From positions 1 to 9,592 of the forward strand of contig DFSK01000050.1 of NCBI GenBank assembly GCA_002378605.1: 9,592 nucleotides of DNA, read 5' to 3'. Position 1 is the stretch's first letter. Each line of letters starts with the position of its first letter. The notes beneath the pieces were generated by a model. The model had not been told where the DNA came from. It did no database searches and saw nothing but the letters and a program-made list of their open reading frames with translations. Positions 1 to 6,915 of the stretch are shown here, one piece after another. Position numbers and translations under genes: made by a program. Source of the stretch: Alphaproteobacteria bacterium UBA3439. GTDB taxonomy: Bacteria > Pseudomonadota > Alphaproteobacteria > Puniceispirillales > Puniceispirillaceae.

Positions 1-947
1 TGGCTGAATGACGTGTTTGGCAAGCCGCCAAATAAACCGGCGATAAAGCTGCCGAAACCATCAGCATAAGTACCACCGGACATCTCTTTATCAGTTGCCT
101 CGCGGTTTGCACCGCCTTTGGCAATGCCCGAAATATCACCAACAGTTTCAATGGCACTGACAAGTGACATCAAGCACATGCCGATAATAGCAAAGGCGCT
201 AAATTCGACGCCATATTTGAATGGCTGCGGTACGGCAAACCATGCCGCTTTGGCAACACCGGCAAAATCAACCGCACCAGTCATATAGCCAACAACATAA
301 CCGGCGATCAGACCGATCAGGATGGCCGCAGATGACATGGTGCCACGGGTGAAAAATTTGAAACCAAGGGCGACGAAGATCACCACAAGCGCAAGACCCC
401 AGCGGCTAAAATCGCCCCATTCGGGTGCATTCATTTGAAACGCTGCGGCACCGCCGGACGCATATTTGATGCCGACCGGCAATAATGCCAATCCAATGGC
501 AGTGATCACAATGCCAGTCACCAATGGCGGAAACCAATGGCGGATGCGGCCAATGACACTGCCAAGCATTGTGTGAAACAGACCGGCAACAATCACCGCT
601 CCGAACAAGGCGGCCATGCCACTGGTTTTCACGATACCAATCATGATGGGCACAAAGGCAAAGCTTGTACCCTGCATGACAGGTAATCTTGCGCCAATCG
701 GGCCAACGCCGATTGTCTGGAATAATGTGGCAATCCCCGCAAACAGCATCGCCATTTGCACAAGATAGACCATATCCTCCCCACCAAAAGCAAAGCCGGC
801 AGCGCTGGCAATGATAATTGATGGGGTGACGTTACTGGCAAACATTGCCAGAACATGCTGGATTCCAAGGGCGGTACGCGGCCCAAGAGGTATCTCGTGA
901 TTAGGGTCTTTAAGTTGTTCGGACGTGCCGATATTTGCATTGGTCAT
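1..947 (-). CDS. NCS2-family xanthine/urate permease (5' part, truncated by window edge)
   Basis: Inner-membrane nucleobase:cation symporter-2 carrier, expected to import xanthine or uric acid with protons. The reading frame is open from an ATG at 945-947 to the window edge, giving 315 residues of a protein normally about 430-480 long. Seen: a short polar N-terminus, then successive hydrophobic helices. Family landmarks are QHVLAMF (29-35, His31), QGTSFAF (92-98), SAIETVGDI (264-272, Glu267 and Asp271) and the start of the NCS2 signature GLPNTSFSQ near 308-316. From memory, these match the XanQ His31, Asn93, Glu272/Asp276 and Gln324 regions. The XanQ Asn93 position is Ser here, which I recall as more typical of urate-type carriers, but the xanthine/urate choice is inference. 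A strong GGGGGAG Shine-Dalgarno lies about 6 bases upstream of the ATG. The gene is divergent from the quinone oxidoreductase, and no purine catabolism gene is visible. Confidence 0.9.
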   Translation of the reverse strand, partial: MTNANIGTSEQLKDPNHEIPLGPRTALGIQHVLAMFASNVTPSIIIASAAGFAFGGEDMVYLVQMAMLFAGIATLFQTIGVGPIGARLPVMQGTSFAFVPIMIGIVKTSGMAALFGAVIVAGLFHTMLGSVIGRIRHWFPPLVTGIVITAIGLALLPVGIKYASGGAAAFQMNAPEWGDFSRWGLALVVIFVALGFKFFTRGTMSSAAILIGLIAGYVVGYMTGAVDFAGVAKAAWFAVPQPFKYGVEFSAFAIIGMCLMSLVSAIETVGDISGIAKGGANREATDKEMSGGTYADGFGSFIAGLFGGLPNTSFS

Positions 948-1253
948 TCTAAACTCCCCCTTTTGTTAGCCAATAGAGAAAAAGCTTAGGGCGAATTAGC
1001 GATACTGTAAGATAAATTGTACCTTTCTATAGATAAAAAAATTAAAAATCGAACCGTATCAATTAGTTAGTAGATTATATATCTGATAGTTCGTGAGGAT
1101 TTCAGCTTGTGCCTGTATCTGACTAGCAATTTTGCTGAATAGGCAGTATGAGACAAAGGTGATGTTTTTGCCGCTATCCACCGGTTTTGGATCGGGTACC
1201 GCGACGAAATAGATGAATGCACAACCGATATATTGATTTCGAGGAGATAAAGA
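948..1253. other. AT-rich divergent intergenic spacer
   Basis: This 306-bp gap separates the divergent permease and quinone oxidoreductase genes and should contain both promoters. The part from about 1000 to 1090 is strongly AT-rich. I could not find a convincing paired -35/-10 for either direction. The only visible translation signals are GGGGGAG (reverse strand) for the permease and GAGGAGA at 1241-1247 for the oxidoreductase. An 81-codon minus-strand frame in this gap runs into the oxidoreductase and has no recognisable protein features, so I do not call it a gene. Confidence 0.6.
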
Positions 1254-2228
1254 ATGGGTTACGCAATGGCAGCCGCCAAACCGGGTGGGTCTGAAGTCCT
1301 TCATAAAATCACGCTTGGGGATTTAACACCCGCAGCAGGCGAAGTGTTGATCAAGCATGACGCGGTTGGCATTAATTTTCTTGATATCTATATCCGCAAC
1401 GGTGCCTATCCATGGCCAGTTGATGGGGATCTTATTCTTGGGTCTGAAGGCGCTGGGATCATCGAGGCGGTTGGCAGTGATGTTAAGGGTCTGGCTGTTG
1501 GCGACCGGGTTGGCTATACGCTTGCCAATGGTGCCTATGCAACCCACCGGGTGATTGACGCCGCCTATGTTGTCAAGCTGCCTGATAATGTGCCAAGTGA
1601 TTTGGCCGCATCGATCATGCTCAAAGGCTTGACCGTCGCCTATCTTATCCATGACAGCTATGCGGTCAAGCCAGGTGATACAGTGCTGTTTCACGCTGCG
1701 GCTGGCGGCGTTGGTTTGATTGCCGGTCAATGGCTAAAGGCACTTGGTGCCAAGACAATTGGCACGGCTGGCGGTGCCGAAAAATGCGCACTTGCCAAGG
1801 CCAATGGATTTGATCATGTGATTGATTATACCAATACTGATTTCGAAGCCGAAGTGATGCGCCTGACCAATGGCGAAGGCGTGAATGTGGCTTATGATTC
1901 GGTTGGCAAAGACACAATGGCGCGAACCATTACATCGACGAAACGGCGCGGCACGATCATCGCCTTTGGCCAATCATCAGGGCCATATGCCGATTTCAAA
2001 ATCACCGATCTTTCAAAAGGGTCTTATTATCTAAGCCGTCCAACATTATTTCATTTTGTTGTTGATCGGTCATGGCTTGATGCGGCATCGGCAAAACTAT
2101 TCAAGGCCGTTACCGATGGCACAATCAATGTTTCGATCAATCAGCGTTTTGCCTTGGAAGATGTGGCCAAAGCGCATGACGCGCTAACCGGCCGTGCCAC
2201 AACAGGCTGTACGATCCTAACTGTCTAG
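1254..2228 (+). CDS. qor: NADPH:quinone oxidoreductase, zeta-crystallin (QOR) family
   Basis: Soluble, zinc-free medium-chain dehydrogenase/reductase that reduces quinones or other small electrophiles with NADPH; the physiological substrate is unknown. The 324-residue length matches the roughly 325-residue QOR family. The N-terminal catalytic domain contains NFLDIYIRNGAYP (41-53), the usual QOR substrate-side segment, and GSEGAG (63-68). The Rossmann nucleotide-binding loop is AAAGGVG (148-154), followed by the QOR-like LKALGAKTIGT stretch (161-171). No structural-zinc cysteine cluster is present. The start at 1254 is supported by GAGGAGA at 1241-1247 with a 6-base spacer; Met5 lacks its own site. 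The gene ends in TAG and is followed by a strong terminator, so it appears monocistronic. A role in the neighbouring sulfonate chemistry is not supported by anything visible; it may be a general oxidative-stress or detoxification enzyme. Confidence 0.9.
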   Translation: MGYAMAAAKPGGSEVLHKITLGDLTPAAGEVLIKHDAVGINFLDIYIRNGAYPWPVDGDLILGSEGAGIIEAVGSDVKGLAVGDRVGYTLANGAYATHRVIDAAYVVKLPDNVPSDLAASIMLKGLTVAYLIHDSYAVKPGDTVLFHAAAGGVGLIAGQWLKALGAKTIGTAGGAEKCALAKANGFDHVIDYTNTDFEAEVMRLTNGEGVNVAYDSVGKDTMARTITSTKRRGTIIAFGQSSGPYADFKITDLSKGSYYLSRPTLFHFVVDRSWLDAASAKLFKAVTDGTINVSINQRFALEDVAKAHDALTGRATTGCTILTV

Positions 2229-2258
2229 CGAGCCAACGATCTGTACACATAACGGGCG

Positions 2259-2284
2259 GGTCAGATAATGAGCTGGTCAGATAA
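2259..2284. repeat. Short tandem direct repeat (10 bp, twice)
   Basis: GGTCAGATAA occurs at 2259-2268 and again at 2275-2284, a 16-base period, just after the quinone oxidoreductase stop codon. It is too short to be a mobile-element footprint. It could be a small duplication or chance, and no function is assigned. Confidence 0.5.
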
Positions 2285-2291
2285 GGGGTTT

Positions 2292-2318
2292 TGACCTGCA
2301 TCAAAGCGGCGCAGGTCA
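2292..2318. repeat. Inverted repeat downstream of qor
   Basis: TGACCTGC at 2292-2299 is perfectly complementary to GCAGGTCA at 2311-2318, giving an 8-bp stem with an 11-base loop. No T-run follows on either strand, so it is not an intrinsic terminator by itself. On the plus strand it precedes the strong hairpin at 2343-2367 in the same 3' untranslated region and could stabilise the qor transcript end; that role is inference. Confidence 0.45.
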
Positions 2319-2342
2319 TGCCTTGTGCCTTTTGCAAAAATT

Positions 2343-2370
2343 AAGGGGCTGCCATTGGCAGCCCCTTTTT
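2343..2370. terminator. Bidirectional rho-independent terminator between qor and xsc
   Basis: A perfect 9-bp G/C-rich stem, GGGGCTGCC (2345-2353) and GGCAGCCCC (2357-2365), encloses a 3-base ATT loop. It extends by two A-T pairs and runs into TTTTT (2366-2370) on the plus strand. Read on the minus strand, the hairpin is followed by CCTTAATTTTT, so it can also end xsc transcription. It lies between the convergent stop codons of qor (2228) and xsc (2412), as expected for a shared terminator. Confidence 0.9.
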
Positions 2371-2411
2371 CATGCTTGTATTTTGGCCTTTGCCATATCG
2401 AAAGCGCGATA

Positions 2412-4190
2412 TTATGCGCCTTGCTGTGGCCGCATATCGGCTTGGCTGATGCCAGCAACCGAAACGGGCTTTTTCATGGCGTCACGACGGAATGGCTCGC
2501 CAAGCTCTTGGTTCAACAGCACTTCGATAAAGGTGGTCACGCCATCATTCATCTGGGCGTCAACCGCCTTGGCCAATGCATCGCGAAGCTCATCCATTGT
2601 CGAAACAGCAACGCCTTCAACACCACATGCCTTGGCAACACCAGCATAAGAGACCTGCTGATCAAGCTCGGTGCCAACAAAGTTATCGTCAAACCACAAG
2701 GTTGTGTTGCGCTTTTCGGCGCCCCACTGATAGTTGCGGAAAATCACCATGGTGATGGCTGGCCATTCTTCGCGGCCAATTGCCGACATTTCATTCATCG
2801 AAATGCCAAAGGCACCATCGCCAGCGAAGCCAACAACCGGAACATCACGGCGGCCAATTTTGGCCCCCATGATTGACGGCAGGCCATAGCCGCAAGGTCC
2901 GAACAGACCCGGCGCCAGATATTTACGGCCTTCTTCAAATGTTGGATAGGCGTTACCAATCGCGCAATTATTGCCAATGTCAGATGAAATGATTGCATCT
3001 TTTGGCAGCGCCGATTGGATCGCACGCCATGCCATGCGAGGCGACATTTTCTTTGGCTCACGGTCACGCGCACGCTCGTTCCATGTTGTTCCTGGATCAT
3101 CATCTTCATGGTCAAGCGATGTCAGCTCTTGCGCCCATGCTGATTTGGTTGTGGCAATGAGTTCTTTACGGCTGCTGCGGCCGCTATCGCCAGCGGTGCT
3201 TGCCAGCTTATCAAGAATGCTCATGGCAACTTTTTTGGCGTCGCCAACGATGCCCACTGAAACTGGCTTAGTTAGGCCGATGCGATCAGGGTTGATATCA
3301 ACCTGGATGATCTTGGCATCTTTTGGCCAATAATCGATGCCGTAACCGGGAAGTGTTGAAAATGGATTCAGGCGCGTGCCCAAAGCCAGAACAACATCGG
3401 CCTTGGCAATCAGTTCCATACCGGCTTTTGATCCGTTATAGCCAAGTGGGCCGGCAAATAGCGGATGTGAACCCGGGAATGCGTCATTATGCTGATAGCC
3501 ACAGCACACAGGCGCATCAAGACGCTCGGCCAATTTCATTGATGCATCGATTGCGCCACCAATAACAACGCCAGCACCGTTCAACAGAACTGGGAATTTG
3601 GCTTCTGACAGCAAAGCTGCGGCTTGGCTGATGGCATCTTCGCCGCCTGATGGGCGCTCAAATTCAACAATCGCCGGCAATTCAATATCAATGATTTGTG
3701 TCCAGAAATCGCGTGGGATATTGATTTGGGCTGGAGCTGATGCACGTTTTGCCTGAAGGATAACGCGGTTCAATGTTTCGGCAATGCGTGTCGGGTCGCG
3801 GACTTCTTCTTGATACGCAACCATGTCTTTGAACAAAGCCATTTGTTCAACTTCCTGAAAACCACCTTGACCAAGTGTTTTATTGGCCGCTTGTGGCGTG
3901 ACCAATAGCAATGGCGTATGGTTCCAATAAGCTGTTTTGACCGGAGTTACGAAATTGGTGATGCCAGGGCCATTTTGCGCAACCATCATCGACATTTTGC
4001 CGGTGGCGCGGGTAAAGCCGTCGGCCATCATACCTGCATTACACTCATGCGCGGCGTCCCAGAAGGTAATACCGGCCTGTGGGAATAGGTCAGAAATTGG
4101 CATCATTGCAGAGCCAATAATGCCAAAAGCATTTTCAATGCCATGCATTTGCAATACTTTTACAAACGCTTCTTCGGTTGTCATCTTCAT
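2412..4190 (-). CDS. xsc: Sulfoacetaldehyde acetyltransferase
   Basis: Thiamine-diphosphate (ThDP) enzyme (EC 2.3.3.15) that cleaves sulfoacetaldehyde with phosphate to acetyl phosphate and sulfite in the cytoplasm. This is the shared end step of taurine, isethionate and other C2-sulfonate breakdown. The 592 residues match the family length. Domain order is the acetolactate-synthase fold: N-terminal pyrimidine-binding domain with Glu49 in WDAAHEC as the likely ThDP-activating glutamate, a central domain (about 185-335), and a C-terminal pyrophosphate-binding domain with the Mg-ThDP motif GDGAFG (457-462) ending at Asn486. The N-terminus MKMTTEEAF and segments NGPGITNF (73-80), AANKTLGQGGFQEVEQMALF (101-120) and FRNYQWG (484-490) resemble Xsc more than acetolactate synthase. 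ATG at 4188-4190 follows a modest AGGGTG site; Met3 is an alternative start. It appears monocistronic. No adjacent pta is visible, so acetyl phosphate conversion must be encoded elsewhere. Confidence 0.95.
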   Translation of the reverse strand: MKMTTEEAFVKVLQMHGIENAFGIIGSAMMPISDLFPQAGITFWDAAHECNAGMMADGFTRATGKMSMMVAQNGPGITNFVTPVKTAYWNHTPLLLVTPQAANKTLGQGGFQEVEQMALFKDMVAYQEEVRDPTRIAETLNRVILQAKRASAPAQINIPRDFWTQIIDIELPAIVEFERPSGGEDAISQAAALLSEAKFPVLLNGAGVVIGGAIDASMKLAERLDAPVCCGYQHNDAFPGSHPLFAGPLGYNGSKAGMELIAKADVVLALGTRLNPFSTLPGYGIDYWPKDAKIIQVDINPDRIGLTKPVSVGIVGDAKKVAMSILDKLASTAGDSGRSSRKELIATTKSAWAQELTSLDHEDDDPGTTWNERARDREPKKMSPRMAWRAIQSALPKDAIISSDIGNNCAIGNAYPTFEEGRKYLAPGLFGPCGYGLPSIMGAKIGRRDVPVVGFAGDGAFGISMNEMSAIGREEWPAITMVIFRNYQWGAEKRNTTLWFDDNFVGTELDQQVSYAGVAKACGVEGVAVSTMDELRDALAKAVDAQMNDGVTTFIEVLLNQELGEPFRRDAMKKPVSVAGISQADMRPQQGA

Positions 4191-4545
4191 GAGTTGTCAC
4201 CCTGTCGTTAAATCAAGTTACTGTTACAAATGGTATGTCGTCAGATGTTTGTCTTTCGGCCTGTCGTATCTTGCCTCAAGACTATCTCGGACGCCGACCG
4301 GAAACTTTAGGAGATGGTTGTACTATCATTTTTCGGCGAAGCCAAGCTGACTTTGGTACCAGTTGTGGCTAAAAATAGATCCAGTCAATCAGACTTGCTT
4401 TTTCTCAAATCTTGGCGAAGATGATTTATCGGTAATGTGGCGTCCGGCCATTTCAATCAATGCGATCTTTTACATATAGGTAATCGGTAAGACCAAGGGC
4501 AAATCGAGGCGTAATGCGCCCACCATTTCGGGATGAGGTTTTTTG
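4191..4545. other. Divergent intergenic region between xsc and the TauD-family gene
   Basis: A 355-bp gap that should hold the promoters and any operators for both divergent genes. No convincing sigma-70 promoter was found. The best plus-strand candidate is TTCAAT (4452-4457), 17 bases, TATAGG (4475-4480), which is weak. TGTCGT occurs three times close to xsc (4203-4208, 4236-4241, 4262-4267), twice as CCTGTCGT. These could be operator half-sites or chance. No open frame here has protein-like character, and there is no tRNA or terminator-like structure. Confidence 0.5.
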
Positions 4546-5370
4546 ATGAAGGTAACAGCGCTAGCGCCTGCAATGGGCGCCGAGATAACGGGTGTTGATC
4601 TAAGTGCGGCGCATGATGACGGGCTTATTGCCGAATTGCGCGCTGTCTGGCTTGAATATCAAATGATCGTGATTCGCGGGCAAAATATCACACCGGCGCA
4701 ACAGCTGGGCTTTGCCAGTGCCATTGGTGATCCTGACATCTATCCGTTCCTGACCGGCCTTGACGGGTTTCCGATGATTACCGAAGTGCTGAAAAAAGAA
4801 GATGAAAAGGTCAATTTTGGCGGTATCTGGCATTCCGATACGACCTATCAAAAATGCCCGCCAATGGCGACATTGCTCTATGCCAAGGAACTGCCACCAC
4901 TTGGCGGCGATACGCTCTTTGCCAGCCAATATGATGCCTATGACCAATTGTCGGATTCATTGCGTGCGGTTCTTGACGGGCTATGGGCAGTGAATGCAGC
5001 GGGCAAAAAGCGGGTGGCGTCAACCCGAAGCGAACGGTTAAAGGATTCGGGAAGCGGCGTTGATCCTGACGCGTTGGTTGGCATTCATCCGGTGGTGCGA
5101 ACGCATCCCGAAACGGGTCGCAAGGCGCTATTTGTCAATGCGGCGCATACGGTCGCATTCGACGGCTGGAGCGAGGAGGAAAGCCGCGGGCTTTTAGACT
5201 ATCTGTTCACGCATCAGATTTCGCCTGAATTTCAATGCCGGTTGCGTTGGCAGGTTGGTGATGTTGCTTTTTGGGACAATCGTTGCGTGCAGCATTACCC
5301 ATTGAATGATTATCATGGATATCGCCGGCTATTGCATCGCATAACGCTGAAAGGTGATGTGCCTGTCTAA
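4546..5370 (+). CDS. TauD/TfdA-family Fe(II)/2-oxoglutarate-dependent dioxygenase
   Basis: Cytoplasmic non-heme iron oxygenase that couples 2-oxoglutarate decarboxylation to substrate hydroxylation; in TauD itself this releases sulfite from taurine. The protein has 274 residues against 283 in E. coli TauD. Iron ligands are His96-x-Asp98 (GIWHSDT) and distal His250 (DNRCVQHYP). Arg261 and Arg265 in YRRLLHR sit 11 and 15 residues after the distal His, exactly the spacing of TauD Arg266 (2-oxoglutarate) and Arg270 (substrate sulfonate). LHPVVRTHP-like and WDNR-QHY blocks also match TauD. The taurine contacts TauD His70, Tyr73 and Asn95 align by eye with Tyr66, Leu69 and Gly92, so the substrate is probably not taurine; I give no gene symbol. 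ATG 4546 is preferred over TTG 4543 because GAGG at 4535-4538 is well spaced. It is divergent from xsc, which favours a sulfonate substrate. Confidence 0.88.
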   Translation: MKVTALAPAMGAEITGVDLSAAHDDGLIAELRAVWLEYQMIVIRGQNITPAQQLGFASAIGDPDIYPFLTGLDGFPMITEVLKKEDEKVNFGGIWHSDTTYQKCPPMATLLYAKELPPLGGDTLFASQYDAYDQLSDSLRAVLDGLWAVNAAGKKRVASTRSERLKDSGSGVDPDALVGIHPVVRTHPETGRKALFVNAAHTVAFDGWSEEESRGLLDYLFTHQISPEFQCRLRWQVGDVAFWDNRCVQHYPLNDYHGYRRLLHRITLKGDVPV

Positions 5371-5597
5371 TTTGGCCCTGCCTTTGATAATGGAATGCAA
5401 GAAGGTCAATCAGCAATAATATAAGGTTCTTTCGATTTAAATGTCGCAACTTTAGTGATTAATTGCGCATTCAGGGCCAGTTTGTGTTGCGTCAGGTATA
5501 ATTTTTCATTTTAATGGCAAATTCTTACTTGGCGTCTTGATCAAAATCGAGCAAGTTAAGGCCGAGCTCTAATGTTCAATTCTGGGAGGAATTAAGA
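5371..5597 (+). promoter_or_regulatory. Upstream region of the ABC importer operon with a candidate -10 box
   Basis: A 227-bp gap separates the dioxygenase from the binding-protein gene. No clear terminator follows the dioxygenase, so some readthrough is possible. A perfect TATAAT lies at 5497-5502, about 95 bases before the start codon, but no good -35 is found at 16-18 bases upstream. The hexamer could be the -10 of an activator-dependent promoter or chance in AT-rich DNA. The ribosome site for the next gene, GGGAGGA, is at 5584-5590. Confidence 0.3.
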
Positions 5598-6827
5598 ATG
5601 TATAATAAACTATCAATAGCGCTGGGTACGGCCCTTGCTGTTGGGGTTGCCGGTGTTGCCGGTGGTGCCATGGCGAAAGTCGAAGGCGACACCATCATCC
5701 TTGGGTCAGCAATCTCACTTTCTGGTAAATATTCTACCAATGGTTTGCACACACAGCGCGGATATGATTTTGCAGTTGATCGTATCAACGAAAAAGGTGG
5801 CGTTAAAGTTGGTGGCAAAAGCTACAAGCTTGCGATCAAATATTATGATGACGAATCAACACCTGCACGTGCAACACAGCTTGCCGAGCGTTTGATCCAG
5901 CAGGACGGCGTTGAATTCATGCTTGGGCCATATGGCACAGGTCTGACCAAAGCTGTTGCACCAGTGACTGAAAAGTTTGGCGTGCCAATGGTTGAGGCCG
6001 AGGGCGCATCTCGCTCTTTGTTCACGCAAGGCTACAAGTACATGTTCGCGGTTCTGTCAACTTCTGAATATTACCTTGCGCCAGTTCTTGACGTTGTCGC
6101 ACAGCGTGCAAAATCAGAAGGCAAAGATCCTGCAAAAATGCGGATCGGTATGGCCTTTGAAAATGACGGTTTCTCACTTGACGTTCGTGCCGGTGTTCTT
6201 GACGTTGCCAAGAAATACAACATGAAAATCGTGATTGACGACAAATTGCCAGCTGACCTTTCAGACATGTCAGCAACCTTGACCAAGTTCAAGGCGCTAA
6301 AGCCTGACATTCTTCTGGTTTCTGGTCACTCAAAAGGCGCAGCGACTGCTGCACGTCAGATTGAGGAAATGAAAATTCAGGCACCTGTTGTTGCGATCAC
6401 ACATTGTGAAGCTGCAAAGGTTCATGAGAAGTTTCCAAAATCAGCAAACGGCATGATGTGCCCAACGCAGTGGCTGTCAAACCTGCCAAAGAAAGATGCT
6501 TACTTCGGTACAGCATCGCAGTGGAACGAAGATTTCAAGAAGCTGCATCCTAGCTACTCAGCAGTTCCTTATCAGACAGCTCAGGCATCTGCCGCTGTTC
6601 TGGTTTTCAAGGACGCATTTGAGCGTGCAAACAGCTTTGACCAGAAACAAGTTCGTGACGCATTGGCAGCAACAAACATGGAAACCTTCTATGGCGATAT
6701 CAAATTCGCACCGGAAGGCAACAACATTGCTAAGCCGATGTTCTATCGTCAAATTGGTGCAGATGGCAGCTACAAGCCGATCGTTTCACCAGCTGACATG
6801 ACGTTCCCACGGAAAGCCAACTACTAA
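5598..6827 (+). CDS. Periplasmic substrate-binding protein of a Liv/HAAT-type ABC importer
   Basis: Captures a small solute in the periplasm and delivers it to the LivHM-type channel encoded downstream. The 409-residue precursor has a classic Sec signal: Lys4, a hydrophobic core at about 5-24, and AMA at 24-26 with cleavage expected before Lys27. The mature protein is a type I periplasmic-binding fold (Peripla_BP_6/LivJ family). Its start, ILGSAISLSGKYSTNG, is typical; GPYGTGLTKAVAPV and the repeated lobe pattern follow. Length fits the longer members of the family. GGGAGGA lies 7 bases before the ATG. Of 13 arginine codons, 9 are CGT, which fits strong expression. The ligand cannot be read from sequence. 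This family takes branched-chain amino acids, amides, urea, aromatic acids and more. Proximity to xsc and the TauD-family gene makes a sulfonate or an amine derivative a reasonable hypothesis. Confidence 0.9.
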   Translation: MYNKLSIALGTALAVGVAGVAGGAMAKVEGDTIILGSAISLSGKYSTNGLHTQRGYDFAVDRINEKGGVKVGGKSYKLAIKYYDDESTPARATQLAERLIQQDGVEFMLGPYGTGLTKAVAPVTEKFGVPMVEAEGASRSLFTQGYKYMFAVLSTSEYYLAPVLDVVAQRAKSEGKDPAKMRIGMAFENDGFSLDVRAGVLDVAKKYNMKIVIDDKLPADLSDMSATLTKFKALKPDILLVSGHSKGAATAARQIEEMKIQAPVVAITHCEAAKVHEKFPKSANGMMCPTQWLSNLPKKDAYFGTASQWNEDFKKLHPSYSAVPYQTAQASAAVLVFKDAFERANSFDQKQVRDALAATNMETFYGDIKFAPEGNNIAKPMFYRQIGADGSYKPIVSPADMTFPRKANY

Positions 6828-6842
6828 TCAACCAATCTCACT

Positions 6843-6876
6843 ACGGGAAGCCCAATTCGGGCTTCCCGTTATTTTT
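6843..6876 (+). terminator. Intercistronic hairpin between binding protein and permease genes
   Basis: A perfect 11-bp stem, ACGGGAAGCCC (6843-6853) and GGGCTTCCCGT (6859-6869), has a 5-base AATTC loop and is followed by TATTTTT (6870-6876). It has the full form of an intrinsic terminator. Because the next gene is the cognate permease on the same strand, it probably acts as a partial terminator or 3' stabiliser, giving more binding protein than membrane components, as known for several ABC operons. Confidence 0.85.
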
Positions 6877-6915
6877 GCAGGTCCCTATTTTTCTTGAATT
6901 CGGGCTGGAGGAATC

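Noticed and set aside
1059..1304. Minus-strand 81-codon open frame in the permease/oxidoreductase spacer
   Set aside because: It overlaps the start of the well-supported oxidoreductase gene, has no recognisable domain, and lies partly in AT-rich control DNA.
2412..4190. Acetolactate synthase large subunit instead of xsc
   Set aside because: The fold is shared, but the N-terminus and internal segments resemble Xsc, and no small regulatory subunit gene is nearby.
4338..4370. Imperfect hairpin (AGCCA...TGGCT) in the xsc/dioxygenase spacer
   Set aside because: The arms are interrupted and not followed by a T-run on the plus strand; the pairing is too weak to call a terminator or riboswitch.
4543..4545. 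TTG start codon for the dioxygenase
   Set aside because: The adjacent ATG at 4546 is a stronger start and is well spaced from GAGG at 4535-4538.
4546..5370. Naming the oxygenase tauD (taurine dioxygenase)
   Set aside because: Iron and 2-oxoglutarate residues match, but several taurine-contacting positions differ, so only the family is assigned.
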